Positions 33,661 through 45,690 of a stretch of 64,000 nucleotides of DNA are shown piece by piece. The notes under the pieces are model-generated. The model was not told where the DNA came from. It ran no database searches and was given only the letters and a program-made list of their open reading frames with translations. Both the position numbers and the translations under genes were made by a program. Origin of the DNA: Persicaria tinctoria (lineage: Eukaryota > Streptophyta > Magnoliopsida > Caryophyllales > Polygonaceae); the NCBI GenBank assembly GCA_037127255.1, contig JBANSL010000005.1, forward strand, positions 83,085,160 through 83,149,159, given 5' to 3'. The first letter of the stretch is position 1, and the number at the start of each line of letters is the position of its first letter.

Positions 33661-35971
33661 TCAATACTCAATAGTACTATATTCATGAAACATAGCGGAA
33701 GAGCCTCCAAAATTGTGCATCAAGTGTCCTCTTTGATCTCCATCATTACCATCGACATTCATTTTTCTATCTCCTTCTTCGTGAAGACAGTCACCCTACA
33801 AAGGAAGACGAGCACTCAATTATAAGATGAAAAGAAAAGGTGCATTTGAATGTTGAAAAGAACAATCTCTTGTAGTCGCAGCGTTGTGATGTTATCAGAG
33901 AATATTATGAAATGCAGAAAAAGGTTGATCTTGAGAATCTTTTGGCCATTGTCAATTGATCAAAGTATGCATAACAACTTTAGTAGTTTAATACTTTAAT
34001 ACTTACGTGATGATTACAAAGTTATACTTCAACCAAGTGCTTCTCACATTCCTTGGGATCTTTATCAAAGAGACCCTATTTGACCTACCCTTTTGTTAAA
34101 TAGTAGTAGTAGCTTTGTATATAAAACACAACCTACCCAAAGATCATCTTCAATGTCATATTGATTAAACCAAGTAGTCGACTTAGCCGTCTCATTGGTC
34201 TCGTCATTGCGAGCAAACCTCCCTCGGATGCGCAACCTGGTGTCTGCTAACGTCTTCCGACACGCGTACTTCTCTCAAACAAAAATACACAACAAATTAA
34301 CATTGGTGGGACTATACAAGAATTTTTACAAAAATCATACTATGGTCTATCATTCATACCTTGATGGTCTTGTTAAAGTTTCTTTGGGTGCGCTTGGCTT
34401 TGTACCTATCAATCCTCTCCTTCCTCTCTTCAGCACTATACCTTCCTACTTTGAAGTTTGCATCCTCCATGAATGTTGTGGTGGTGCTCTCACCTCCCAA
34501 AACACTTGAACCCACCGTTTGAGTTGTTGCTTGGTTACTCATCATCTTCTAAAATTACATAACCACAAATAAAATAAATGAATAAAACACACACATAAAT
34601 TGAAACTTTAGTTAGCTAAGGCGAGAATAGAAGAAAAACATCATTAAAACTTTATAGAATTAAAAATGAGATTTTATTTTTATTTTTCATTTGGAAAATG
34701 TTTTGGCAGTTTAGCTCTATTAACTTTTATCATTTATTTACAAAATGAGTTGAATATGAGCACATTTTTAAGTTTGATTCAAAATGAGAGTTGACCTGAC
34801 TTTAGCTTGAATATCTCGAATTTTAATAAATTTATAAAAATCTCCATTAACTACTCTATCGGTCAAGCTCATTTACTTTTTAAACCACCCGAGTGTATGA
34901 GGTCATTTTAAAGTTTGAGTCCAAATTAAGATTCAGCTCAAGCTCAACTCGTTTTTGTTTTGGTAAACAACGAGAGGCCTGCCTCTCCGAACAAAAGAAC
35001 AACTACACATCCTACACTACTACAATAAGGCGCAGAGTAGCATTTCCCCGAGAATCAACGTGTAACAGCGGTCCTAATCCGTCAGGTGACTCCAATAAAG
35101 GACGATCACCTCTTAGGTAGAATGTCAGAGCCACCCAATGAATTAGGACCGCTTACCTCGTTTCTAAACAAGCTAAATATAAATAATAAATACTCCGCTC
35201 GTTTCGATCATCGACGCGAATTAAAATGACACTCTTATTTGAAGTTAGGTTTTGCAACATGAATTAAAATGATACCCTATTAACGCTCGTTTATATCATT
35301 CTATGGATCACCTATCAACAACAAAAATAATAAGTAATGAAAAAGGTTAAGGTTTAGAGGATAACCGGTAAATCGCCGGTGCTGGAAACCCTTCTAATGA
35401 GGCCACCGGATGGCCCAATCGAGAAGCCAATTTCAGGGGGCTCAAACAGAGTACCAAAAGGAGGTTGAAACAGAGTCCCCTGTTTCTCCCCATCGCCTCC
35501 GCAATAGCTGTAGCTTCTCTGCAGAAACCTTATCATCAAGCTCTGTCCGCTGCATCCTCCATAGCTCTGGCTTCCGGGGAAGAACGCGTTCGAACTTGGT
35601 GGAATCTGTGGCTCTGTTTTGACCCCAGAAACAGGGCATTCGGCGTACCCGATTCCTAAATCAGGTGAAATTGAAATGGGCAGTTGGGTGAATTGGGTTT
35701 GTTGCTGCAGTGAAAGACTCTCCATTTCGTCGACTGGAGATGAATCTGATAACAGAGTTTGGGCGATTTGATCCAGCGATTGAGCTTGTGCCAAATTTGT
35801 ATTGACTTGTCTGTTCGGAATGGTATTTGGTTCTTGGAGGATGTCGCTAATGGAGGAGTCAGACAGAAACAGAGCATCCGAATCGTACATCGGTATCGGA
35901 TTCGAATGCTGCTGCTGCTGCTGCTGGTATTGTAAAAAAGGCTCGTCGAACATAAAGAGATCAGAAGACAT
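33661..35971 (-). CDS. CCT-motif family transcriptional regulator
   Basis: Four exons on the minus strand: 35971-35366, 34548-34360, 34268-34137 and 33795-33661, all with GT-AG borders and consistent phase, giving 353 aa. The N-terminal part begins MSSDLFMFDEPFLQY and has a short poly-Gln run, then a region ending GLIRRVSSTGDLP that is typical just upstream of the CCT domain. The CCT domain (about residues 238-288) reads RYSAEERKERIDRYKAKRTQ, then RNFNKTIKYACRKTLADTR and RIRGRFARNDE, spanning exons 2 and 3. CCT proteins act in the nucleus, often in flowering, sugar or light responses, by joining NF-Y or other DNA-binding partners. With no B-box, GATA or response-regulator domain, it belongs to the CCT-only (CMF) group that includes ASML2. 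No defects are seen. A copy of part of exon 1 lies at 44739-44920. Confidence 0.9.
34935..35165. other. GC-richer segment in CCT intron 1, possible retroposon scrap
   Basis: Within the first intron of the CCT gene lies sequence with GAGAGGCCTGCCTCTCC and AGCGGTCCTAATCCGTC that has no exon features. It may be a fragment of a non-LTR element. Evidence is weak. Confidence 0.25.
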
Positions 35972-36190
35972 GTTTTTTGCTTCTTAATGAAACTCAAATT
36001 TGGGGATTTTGTTCTTCGTGTTTTCGGGTGTCGGTTTTTGGGTGGGATTTCGAAACGGGCACCTGAAAGAGACGATTGAAAGGAGAGTTTGAACTCTGAA
36101 TCAGATTTTTGGGGGTTACTGACAAACCAAGTTTTTTTTGGCCGTTGCAAATTGCAGTTGCAGCTATGGAGTATGGACCATTTCAGTTGT

Positions 36191-36202
36191 GTATATATAA
36201 AG
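36191..36202 (-). promoter_or_regulatory. Probable TATA box of the CCT gene
   Basis: The minus strand reads CTTTATATATACAC about 220 bases upstream of the ATG at 35971, giving a 5' leader of roughly 190 bases. Inferred from motif and spacing. Confidence 0.5.
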
Positions 36203-36645
36203 GAGGAAACTAACTTTAGCACCCTCCAATTTTAATCACATTTATATTTGGGTGCTTTTTTAGGGTCCGGTTATTTTAGAATGGACAATCACAATGGTGT
36301 AAAATAACTTTGTTAGTTTTAGTGAGAATCAGGTCAAGTCAAATGACTTTTTAGTTTATGCTTGTAGGGTTGGTCATGGTGTCATTGGTGTGTGTTTTTG
36401 TTAGTTTTGAACTTAATTTTAGGATTTCATCATACTAGTGTATTGGTATTCTTAGTTTTTGGCTATTTTAAATGTTTGTGCTTACAAGAAGTATTATTTT
36501 TTTGTGTATATGGTATTATGGTGACACCTTCAAACCTACAACTCTACAAGGAGCTAATATCATTATAACTAGAATATTTCCCATAACATGTGAGGGTCGA
36601 TTTTTTTTTGGTAGAGAATCTTTTTCAATCTATGGTTTTTTTATA

Positions 36646-37063
36646 CTCCCTCCGTTTTAAATTAAGTGACGTTTTGAGGTTTTTATGTGTTTGCATAATT
36701 AATTGACGTTTTATGATTTCCAAAACCCACTGGCCTGAGCTTTCTTTTCATCTGAATTTGTTTAAAGAGTGAGAGAGTCAGAGTGCAATTAATTTGTCCA
36801 AACCCCCAAGAGTTCCTCCATTTTTAATTGGTAGAAGAGGAGATAGAGGGACAACTATTGGGATATGAGACTCTGATATACGGAGTACTCAATTGCTTTA
36901 ATTGTTTTTTGGATGGAAATTTCATTGCATTAATTAATTGCTCATATAATTAATGTTGAGAAGGTTCAAAATCTACTTTTTGTACCAGTCTTCTGCAAAT
37001 AATTGTACTCCTTAATATATGTGCCAATCTCCTAAAACGTCATTTAATCTAAAACGGAGGGAG
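36646..37063. mobile_element. Stowaway MITE upstream of the CCT gene
   Basis: Inverted ends CTCCCTCCGTTTTAAATTAA / ATTTAATCTAAAACGGAGGG, bordered by TA (36644-36645 and 37064-37065). About 418 bp, non-coding. It lies some 440 bases upstream of the probable CCT TATA box. Confidence 0.85.
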
Positions 37064-37229
37064 TATATTCTTAGGGCATAGAATAGAAAGGCCGTTAAAA
37101 AGATATACGATACATATGATAAAAAAAATTGAGAGAAAATAGAAAATGTGCAATATTGTATTTACAGAAATAAGTTACATAAGATTCATTATAATCAAAG
37201 TTGTTAAAACTCAACTTGTGTGTGGTTCT

Positions 37230-37665
37230 TGTTAGAGATGTGAATGAGACCAAAAGTGTCCCACATCGGAAAGTTGAACATAACAAGCCCTAGTATATGA
37301 ATCGGTGGGCTACTCCTTCTATTGTCAATTGGTTTTAGAATGGAACCTCACTCGGCTTGTGTGCTAGGCTACTTGCGCATGTGCCCCCGTGTCTATCCTG
37401 GTCTGGGTTACCCAGTTGTCCAAGTCTCAACTAGATGGTCATTCCTAGTTAAACTTGCGGGGGCGTGTTAGAAATGTGAATGAGACCAAAAGTGTCTCAC
37501 ATCGAAAAGTTAAACATAACACGCCCTAATATATGAGTCGGTGTGCTACTCCTTCTATTGCCAATTGGTTTTAGAATGGAACCTAACTCGGCTTGTGTGC
37601 TGGGCTACTAGCGCATGTGCGCCGTGCACACGACCGCTAGTCTTCGGTCCGAGTCGGACTTTGAT
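37230..37665. repeat. TRIM-like repeat in two tandem units
   Basis: Unit 1 (37230-37465) starts TGTTAGAGATGTGAATGAGA. Unit 2 (37466 to about 37665) starts TGTTAGAAATGTGAATGAGA and repeats the same order of motifs (CCACATCGGAAAG-like, GTCGGTG.GCTACTCC, CAATTGGTTTTAGAATGG). A relative with inverted ends lies at 52206-52483. The TGTTAG start and the CACATCGG motif recall short LTR (TRIM) elements, but no PBS or PPT is evident. Confidence 0.5.
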
Positions 37666-38734
37666 AGTTATAATCTAAGTTGATATGTAATTTGTATATT
37701 TTTACACAAATATTTTCTAACTTGAATATGTAATCACCAGTATCCGATTGACTTGTAAATTATGACCAAAATTAATAGTGATCTGGGATATATGACATAA
37801 ATTAACAAAAAAAAAAAATTTAGAGCAGTTGATAAGGTTGCACACATTTGCCGCTCTGTTTAAAAAATTGACATTTATAATGATCTCGGTCTTCGTGATT
37901 TCATCTGCAAGAATGTTGTCGTATATACTCTCTTCTACCCGAATTCTTAACTAATCCCAAATAAAAAACAGGGATCTGGGATGGGTTTTGTGCTTTTCAA
38001 TTTTTTAGGTTGATCGCCCTTGTTTTGCCTTTTAAATTGCCCTCTTTTGGTCTTGCTTAGGGGTGGGTGTGTAGTAGGGTACAGAGACGGATGGAGGGGT
38101 GGGTTGAGCTTTGCTGCAGCCCACCCCATTTTTATATAGAATATGTACTATATAGCTTAAGTATAGAACACAAGGTAAAAGTTGACCCACTAGTATAAAC
38201 CTTGCACTCTAATCCCACCCTTACTAGGTTTGAATTCCGTCCTTACACTTTCAGCTGCATTTTTTCCTTTTATCAATTCTACCTATTTTATGACTATAAA
38301 TCTTTATTTTAGTGCAAAAAATTCACAACATTTTTTTTTTCTATGTACCCAATAAATTATATACGAGATAGTAAATTTAATTCTATCAATTTCATTACTA
38401 CATTTCTTTATTTTAATTCAATTTTTTTCCATAATAATTTTTCTTCGTGACATAGGACAATCTAGCACACCCCGACATATATTCCTGGTTCCGTCCCTGG
38501 TAGTGTACGTAGTTGACGAACAACTAGGAGAGTTTCGATAAGACGACTCTCATACTCATACCAATTTGTACATCTTTGCAATAATCTGAAAATCAATTTG
38601 CCAAATAACATTTCCACTTTATTGCTTTAAGCATCTCGCTGCAAAAGAAAAAACCTTTTTCCATTCCATTTAATTAAACAAAGGGAGGATTTTCAGAAAA
38701 TCACCCATAAATTTTAAAAATTACCAAAAAAACT
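37666..38734. other. Intergenic, TE scraps only
   Basis: No gene is seen. 38060-38500 contains phrases common near ends of degraded plant transposons (GCTGCAGCCCACCCC, ATTCCTGGTTCCGTCCC). Confidence 0.35.
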
Positions 38735-39451
38735 AGACTAAACAAAAAACGGGTAGCAATCTCCTATGTGATCTATGCGAGGGAACTACAACCCACCTAT
38801 TTCTCTACTGTCATCAACGTAGAAACTTAATATAGAAAATTGATCCATTGGTTGGAAAAATATTACAAGAAATTGATAGGAATGATCAAGACATCAAGAA
38901 CATGATAAACATATTCAAGAAAATGAACCCAGATCGGAGGAAAAAGCTAGCAACAATTTGATAAAGTATTTGGACATCCAAAAATAGAAAAATCTTTGAC
39001 AACATAATCACAGCGACAATCCAGAAAATGGAAAATCTTACACGACAAATACTTATTAACTTGGAGGAAAAAAAAAAGACAACTCAAATGAAAAAAAACA
39101 ACAACCACAACATTCCAAGGAAGAAAGGACACCTAAGGGCTAAGATGGAATAAGCCATTAGAAAGAACATTTAAAATGAATTTCGATAGCAGCAATAAAT
39201 TTCGATGACAACTCAAATGGTATTTCTAGTGCAGGTTTCATTATTCGTGACCATAAGAGAATAATGACTGACTACGGACGATCGCAACTTTGACACAAAT
39301 CGTTGCTAATCACTAAAGTTATGGGCCTGAAGATGGGGATCTTGATGGCAAAGGAGCTAGGATTGTCCAATACATAAGTGGAAGGTGGCAACTTGACTAT
39401 CATCAACGCTCTCACGGGTTGCTGGTCCTGCCCGTGGAAGATAGAGATTCT

Positions 39452-40031
39452 TAGAGGTGGGCACAAATCCCTCAAATTCTGATCCCGTCCCGGCCCCGTC
39501 CTGATCCCGGTGGGATTTAGGACAAAATAGCGAATCCCGTCCCGCAAAAATTATGCGGGGCGAAACGCGGGACGATCCCGGTGGGATCCCGAAAATCCCA
39601 TCTTGTCCCGCATATTATAATAATAATAATGATCATTTTTATAATAATAATATAATATTATAGAATAATAATAATATATTATTAGTATTATTATTTTGAG
39701 CAAATATTATATTTATAATTATAATCATAATCTTCCATTTATAATAATAATAATATTTGTTTATAATAATAATATTATTATTATTTGAGCAAATATTATT
39801 TGTAATTATAATAATAATTTTCAATTTATAATAATAATTGATAATAATAATAATAATAATATATAATATTATAATATAATTTAATAATAATATTACTTTA
39901 TAATAAAATTATTATTATTATTATATCATATTATATTTTTTTCTTGTAAAGTATAATTATTTTATAATAATAAAAATAAAAATAAGTAATAAGTAATAAT
40001 AATAATATTATTATTTTAATTATAACGTGGA

Positions 40032-40112
<81 letters not shown>

Positions 40113-40299
40113 CCCATTTAGAGCTACAAGAGGCAAATAGCTAAATACGATATTCTTCCCAACTATCAATCGATAATGAGACAGTATCTAGTGAATCTCG
40201 TCTCAATCCCTTTCCGTCCTGATCTAGTAAGATAATGTAGCCAAATATGTTGAACATTATAATTAATTATACAATCATTGTATAAATTAATAATAGTAT

Positions 40300-40333
<34 letters not shown>

Positions 40334-40578
40334 TTGAATAATATAGTTGAGAAGAATACTGTATTCAAGATATTATACAAATTAATGAATTATGAAAGCA
40401 TTTTCCACTTTGCAAATTTATATAATATTTTATTATTTTTATTTGCGGGACAAGGCCCGTCCTATCCCGATCCCGTCCCGTCCAGACATCATCCTGTCCC
40501 GATCCCGTCCCAAAAAAAAGTGTCAATTCCGTCCCGTAAAAATTTCGCGGGACGAGTCCTGTCCCGTGCCCACCCCTA
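39452..40578. mobile_element. hAT-type MITE with large ATT/AAT expansions
   Basis: Ends TAGAGGTGGGCAC / GTGCCCACCCCTA with the exact 8-bp duplication GAGATTCT (39444-39451 and 40579-40586). Subterminal sequence is rich in GATCCCGTCCCG-type motifs. The core (39619-40330) is almost wholly ATT/AAT/ATA microsatellite with short unique stretches, making this copy about 1.1 kb. Confidence 0.85.
40031..40111. repeat. (ATT)n microsatellite
   Basis: An uninterrupted trinucleotide run of about 80 bases within the hAT MITE, flanked by imperfect ATT/ATA tracts on both sides. Confidence 0.95.
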
Positions 40579-40807
40579 GAGATTCTCATCACTGATATCC
40601 TCCTGCTTTAATCTCTCGAGAGTGTGATCTTCATGCATTGCTTTTGGGAGACTAACATATGTATCGATTACATCTTGCGACTCTTCTAAGCAGATACCTC
40701 TCCAGAAATTAGGTCATATAGAAAACTCAATATCCTCATCCACAAGGATGTCCTTGGATGGTAGTCTAATAAGATTGGCCTCGTCCAAATTCTTACTTGT
40801 ATAAAAC

Positions 40808-41219
40808 AAAGGAGGATTTTCACAAAATCACCCATAAATTAAAAAAATTATTGAAAAATAACAACAATTTTTTTCTCTATCAAAGAATTTATCCATGGAC
40901 TCTTTTGATGCTAAAAAAATAAATAAAAAAGTAAAGTTTACCTTGCTCCCTACCAGTGAGTCGAACCGATCGGTGCATGCTGGTTTACCTAGTACGTGAC
41001 TCTCGTCTACTCGGTCACGTATTCGGGGTTTACCTCTGAATGTGGGTTCCTCGTCATAAATAAATAAATAAATAAGTATTCACTAAAAAGTTATTCATAT
41101 TACAGTATTATTCACTTCCGATAAGTGATATATTTTTTTTGAAATATCTTTTAAGCATAAAAAAACCATGGGTGATTTTGAAAGAAACCCAAATTTAGGG
41201 GTGATTTTTTACAATATTC
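40808..41219. mobile_element. MITE with Mutator-like ends, partly duplicated with the gene copy
   Basis: Left end GGAGGATTTTCACAAAATCA; right end is the near-inverse (GGTGATTTTTTACAATATTC). No exact TSD found. The right half recurs at about 45692-45825 as part of the segmental duplication, so it was present before the duplication. A related left-end sequence lies at 38690. Confidence 0.45.
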
Positions 41220-42769
41220 CAAGTATCCATTTTAAGGATTATTTTTCTAATTTACAATAATCTATGGAGAAATAGAGCAGGGAGGGCGTCGCGGGCTACG
41301 AAAGCGTCGGTGCTGGGCGAGGGTGACGACTGACGGCCACTGAACTGATTGATACTCTTGATCTCTAACTGAAGAAGCTTTCAACAATGGAGCACCTCCA
41401 CCACATCGGTGCAGCTTTCATCAACTTGAAGCTTTACCTAAGGATGACGATTTCAATCTTCAAACCACGCTCCCATGCCATTGTGGTAGCGCTGGACCTC
41501 CTAATTTTGCAAACAATTAAATTTAGCCCCAATTTTGATATCAAATCCATGGAAACCCTAGAACTTTCCAAATTAAACAATCACTTTCTATCAATTAGGC
41601 GTTATGTAGTGTAAATCAAGAAGAAACAGTCGTAGCCGGCAACTCCGATTCAACCAGTCATGCAAGTTCTTCTGTCTTCCGGTGGGAGAAACTTCACCAT
41701 TGACTTTTGCTGTTTCCATTGCCTCCGATTTGAAGTTTCATCAAGTGTTAAAAACGCCGAATTTGCGGAAATCGGACAGCTATAGCACAGGTTTATGCTC
41801 CACGTCTTTCTCCCTGAAGAAAAATTTGATCCCGAGGAAGACGAAGAAGAAGATCGATAATGGTGAAACAGCACAGGCGGAACTATCACAATGTCTGGCA
41901 CTCTGATCTCCTCCACACATTCCAGGCTGATACTCCTTGTAACCTCTCTCTCTTGTGTTGCCTCAATTCCTTCATTCGATTGCTGGTTTTCACTAATGTA
42001 TGATAATTCTCTGGTGCAGATTTTTGCTTTTCACTGTTCTGGTGAGTGTTGTTCATGGACCAAGGGCTTATAGATCCCTTCCTTCTTTACTGATTTTTTG
42101 CTTTGTATATCTCGATCCTGTTTGATATTTGTTTGAGCATTTCGTAAATCTGTGAATCTTACTTGATGATACTCATTAATGATCATATATAGACTCACGC
42201 CAAATGTTACCTATGGTTCTTGTGAATTCAATGAGATTGCAGCATATGTTACCTTTGTTATCTTTAACACCTGATTCGTCAATGGCTTGATGATTCCTTG
42301 ATCTGGTATGCGCTATTCGTGTGGCTATGGATTGCAGCCGATTTCCAAGATCATGGTCATGGCTACCCTCAAAATTTTGTTCTTTATCCCATCACTATAT
42401 CTCTATCATAATGCAAAGAGGGATGAAATTTTCTCTAGTTGGCTTATGTGATATGTCTTTGTTTCCATTATAGTGCACCGTGTGCATCATACTTGCTAAG
42501 GAAGCGTGCTCTTCACAATGACATGTCAAGGTAATCGTTCTTTTTAGTCCATACATATAGTCGCGTATTCAGTGAAACTCGAATCTTTTGAGCAAATTTT
42601 CTCAATGCTATGTCATAGGTATGTGGTTGTGCCGGATATAGGTCTTGTAGTCGCCGATGTGGTGAGAGTCACTGCCCGGAGTTTTGTCTTGCTACTGAGG
42701 TATGGAAATATTATCAAACATCCTGTTGTACGTTACTCCGGATTGTGTTTTGTTGAAAAATAAGTCTAA

Positions 42770-43307
42770 GGCCCCGTTTGGTATTGATATCTAGATATAT
42801 CAAATATCGGATATGAGCCATCAATATCTGATATCTAACGTTTGGTATGACGAGTGTTTGGTATCTCCCATATATCAAGTGATATATGCGTTTGGTATCG
42901 CCAGATATCGATATCGCTTGATATCTAGATATCAAAATCTAGGAAGCACGGAAACATCAATCCACATTTTCTAGCCGTGTCGAAAACGGGAAAACACGGA
43001 AGCGACGGGGTTTGATTCTTCTAGTCTTCTTCGTCAATCCTTACTCCTCAATCCTCAGTTGCCCTATTTTTTTTTGTTTGATTTCATTTTTTAATTCTTT
43101 TAGTCTTCTTCGTCAATCCTTTGAATGATATTTGTTTGATTTCATTTCATATTGTCGTTTCCTAGCCGTTTCCTAATTTTTAGAATTGCCGCTTCCCCGT
43201 GTTCCCGTTTCTGTTTCCCGTGTCCGTGCAACCTAGATCAAAATTAGGCTAATTTGATATACTGATTGTTTGGGATGTATCACTTGATACCGATACCAAA
43301 CGAGCCC
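42770..43307. mobile_element. Tourist-like (PIF/Harbinger) MITE in the pseudogene
   Basis: Ends GGCCCCGTTTGGTATTGATA / GATACCGATACCAAACGAGC-CC, with TAA on both sides (42767-42769 and 43308-43310). 538 bp with ATATCTAGATAT-type repeats near the left end. The intact paralogue lacks it. Confidence 0.85.
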
Positions 43308-43748
43308 TAAGACATTTATGCCAATGAGAGACTGAAAACTCCTTACTTTTCATTACTTTGTCAATATGAGTACATACAGATTTAGTTGTGTGAAAATATG
43401 TAGGTTTGTTGCTGTTTCGGAGATTCAGTAGCCACTACGCGGTTTCTGATACAAGACGAGTTTTACGCTGTGCGATAACTGCATTATCGTACTCCCTTCG
43501 CTCTTTCACTCTTTCCTCAGACCAATTTCACACATTACATAGTTTCCTCAATCAACCTTCTTTCATGATAGCAATTCATGGTCTGCCTGAACCAAGTTGC
43601 CTGCTTTTTCTGCTTGATCGCAATGAGAGTTGTAGACGATGACGCACAATTGGATTGCTCTAACAATGATTGCTCTGACAATTTCGTTTATTGCACGTAC
43701 GACATCTTGGTATTTGGCCTCCTTCGTATATGACACACTCAAAAGATA

Positions 43749-43998
43749 CTCCCTCCGTTCGCGAAAACTTGTCATTTAGTTTTCGACACAATATTTAAGA
43801 AATATTTTAACTACCTAGATTGCCCCTACTTTTGTCATAATTATATCAAAGCAAAGTACAATTACATTTTTCAAAGTAATTCAAAATTTAAACAAATGAG
43901 GGTAAATTTGGAAATATATGGGTAAAAATTCTAAAGTGACAAGTTTTTTTTAACAAAATCAAAAGTCTAAAACGACAAGTTTTCGCGGACGGAGGGAG
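43749..43998. mobile_element. Stowaway MITE in the pseudogene
   Basis: Ends CTCCCTCCGTTCGCGAAAAC / GTTTTCGCGGACGGAGGGAG with TA on both sides. 250 bp. The intact paralogue reads straight through as AAAGATATGTTAATACTG, an exact empty site. Confidence 0.92.
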
Positions 43999-44112
43999 TA
44001 TGTTAATACTGACTAGTCACTTTGTTGTATTGTAGGGTTTCTGTTTGTATGCAGGTAAGAATCATTACAACATCTTGTGTTTCTCGAAACTTACAATGGA
44101 TCGTATTCTAAT

Positions 44113-44432
44113 ATCATCTTTAATGGTGGATCTTGGAGTACCATAGCCTTATTTTTAAATAAAAAATAAAAATAAATGTAAGAGATGGGTGGAAATCAAG
44201 ACAATCATTATAAGTGAGTATCATTTACACACTATCATTAGTTTTATCCAATGAACAATAACAGGTGGGGGCCACCTTCTTTTCTACCTCCACAAAGATT
44301 TAAAAATAAAATGAAATATATGTTAAAATACTTTTGTGAGTATCATGATTGTACATTCAAGCATCCTAAAATGATGTGGCAAGAAAAAATGTAAGATATG
44401 ATACTTGAATTGGGTAATATGGATAAATATGC
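44113..44432. mobile_element. Third insertion in the pseudogene, class unclear
   Basis: About 320 bp between exons 7 and 8 that is absent from the intact copy. The ends (GGTGGATCTTGGAGTACC and ATGGATAAATATGCTC) are not clearly inverted. Probably a MITE, but the exact borders are uncertain. Confidence 0.45.
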
Positions 44433-44738
44433 TCTAACTTGCACATTATCCGCATACACAACACAAGGTTGAGATGGACAAAAGGAATGGGAAGTTCGAA
44501 CCACAACAACCGACGACGGTGCCCCCGTTCCAGCAGATGTCTCGTATCGACCAACCGTATCCTCCAACGGTTGGTTAGCCGGCTCCTGCATCGTTTAGCA
44601 CTACCCGCCAGCTTCTTGGTTAAAAAACAAGGACCATTTTTGTGATTTATATTCATTCGTATATTGGGTGTTTGTACTAATTCTTATAATGTGTGAATGT
44701 GATTTTTTTTGTGAAGGGAACTGGAATTTGTTGTCATA

Positions 44739-44920
44739 AGACTCCATTTCGTCGATTGGAGATGAATCCGAGAGCAGGGTTTGGGCGATTTGATCTAGCA
44801 ATCGGTACCAAATTTGTATTGATTTATCTGTTCGGAATGGTATTTGGTTCTTGGACGATGTCGTCAATGGAGGAGTCAGATAGAAATAGAGTATCTGAAT
44901 CAAACATCGGTATCGGATCG
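44739..44920 (-). pseudogene. Exon 1 fragment of the CCT-motif gene
   Basis: About 180 bases matching 35720-35900 of the intact CCT gene, same orientation. Minus-strand pieces include DQIAQTLLSDSSPIDEMES, where the intact gene has SSPVDEMES. A small deletion and several substitutions are present, and no other exon is nearby. It begins right where homology between the two duplicated gene segments ends (after GTTGTCATAAG), so it lies at a rearrangement junction. Confidence 0.85.
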
Positions 44921-45099
44921 ATGGATTTGTTTTTGCGACTAGGGTTTTTTCAAGGAGAGCTTTTTCTTCAAAAGCCTAACAAAGTTAATACAACTAGATA
45001 TGTCACAACATAAGTTACTTCACGTACGTATATAGTACGTTTTAAGGGAGGGATTTTCAATTCAGACCTATAAGTAATGAATGCTATTGACACAATATA

Positions 45100-45344
45100 C
45101 TCTATCTGTTAATTAAAATTTGTTATTTTATAAATCTACACGCTTTTTAAGAAAATAAATAAAAATACACTTATACCCTTAATTATTACTCTATTTTTAC
45201 TTTCTTAAAAACTACAACTGATACACATTTAATCATTACAAGGCAATTTTGTAAAGAGGTCGAGGATGGCAAAATACCTAAACTGACATATTTTTTTAAC
45301 AAGATTTACATTATAAAACGACATGTTTTAATTAACAGATGGAG
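45100..45344. mobile_element. Stowaway MITE
   Basis: Inverted ends CTCTATCTGTTAATTAAAAT / TTTTAATTAACAGATGGAG, bordered by TA on both sides. 245 bp, non-coding. Confidence 0.82.
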
Positions 45345-45690
45345 TATTTAGTAAGTTTAAAGTACGTTGTACAAAAAAAAAATAATTATTTTCATGTAAT
45401 ATATATTTGGGGATTGAAATGTTTTGTTTTAGGGTTTCTAAAATAGATTGCATTGTTGTAGTGTGTAGAAATTCATTGAATGTGGCATGTATGATCAAAT
45501 TGATGCATTGTTGTTATGGTTGTTTCAATTTACTCATATGTAGTCGACTAGTCGCTCATGTCTGCCAAAATATAGGTCAAGGTTATGTGATAACTTCGCT
45601 GTTGTCAAACGAGGTTATTGCATAAGCTCGACTCTATTGAATGAGGTTGTTCCATGAGATCGAATATGTTCGTTGAACTTATTGCATAAC
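45345..45690. other. Spacer between duplicated segments
   Basis: No gene is recognised. Short imperfect repeats of CGATATTATTGCATAA-type sequence occur at 45590-45700, just before the right copy of the segmental duplication starts. Confidence 0.4.

Larger units (their letters stand above)
38735..40805 (+). pseudogene. LINE relic: zf-RVT and RNase H-like domain, split by a MITE
   Basis: The plus strand reads LLCDLCEGTTTHLFLYCHQR at about 38757-38820, the zinc-binding zf-RVT motif that follows plant LINE reverse transcriptases. Further on it reads GISSAGFIIRDHKRI, LITKVMGLKMGILMAKELGL and NLTIINALTGCWSCPWKIEI, an RVT_3 RNase H-like domain. Several stops and shifts break it. The hAT MITE at 39452-40578 sits inside the RVT_3 domain, and the relic continues on the far side (ITDILLL...CFWETN). 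No reverse transcriptase core is visible. Confidence 0.6.
41860..44578 (+). pseudogene. Decayed paralogue of the Cys-rich membrane protein gene
   Basis: All eight exons of the intact gene at 46470-48261 can be followed here in order. Exon 1 (ATG 41860) lacks 24 bases in frame. Exon 4 (about 42619) has lost one base after TATGTGG, shifting the frame. Exon 5 (about 43406) lacks about 11 bases near GAGTTTTACGCTG. Exon 6 is rearranged. Exon 8 ends early at TAG (44576-44578) after PTVG-like sequence. Introns are retained, so it arose by DNA duplication, not retrotransposition. Three insertions (42770-43307, 43749-43998, about 44113-44432) are missing from the intact copy. Confidence 0.85.
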
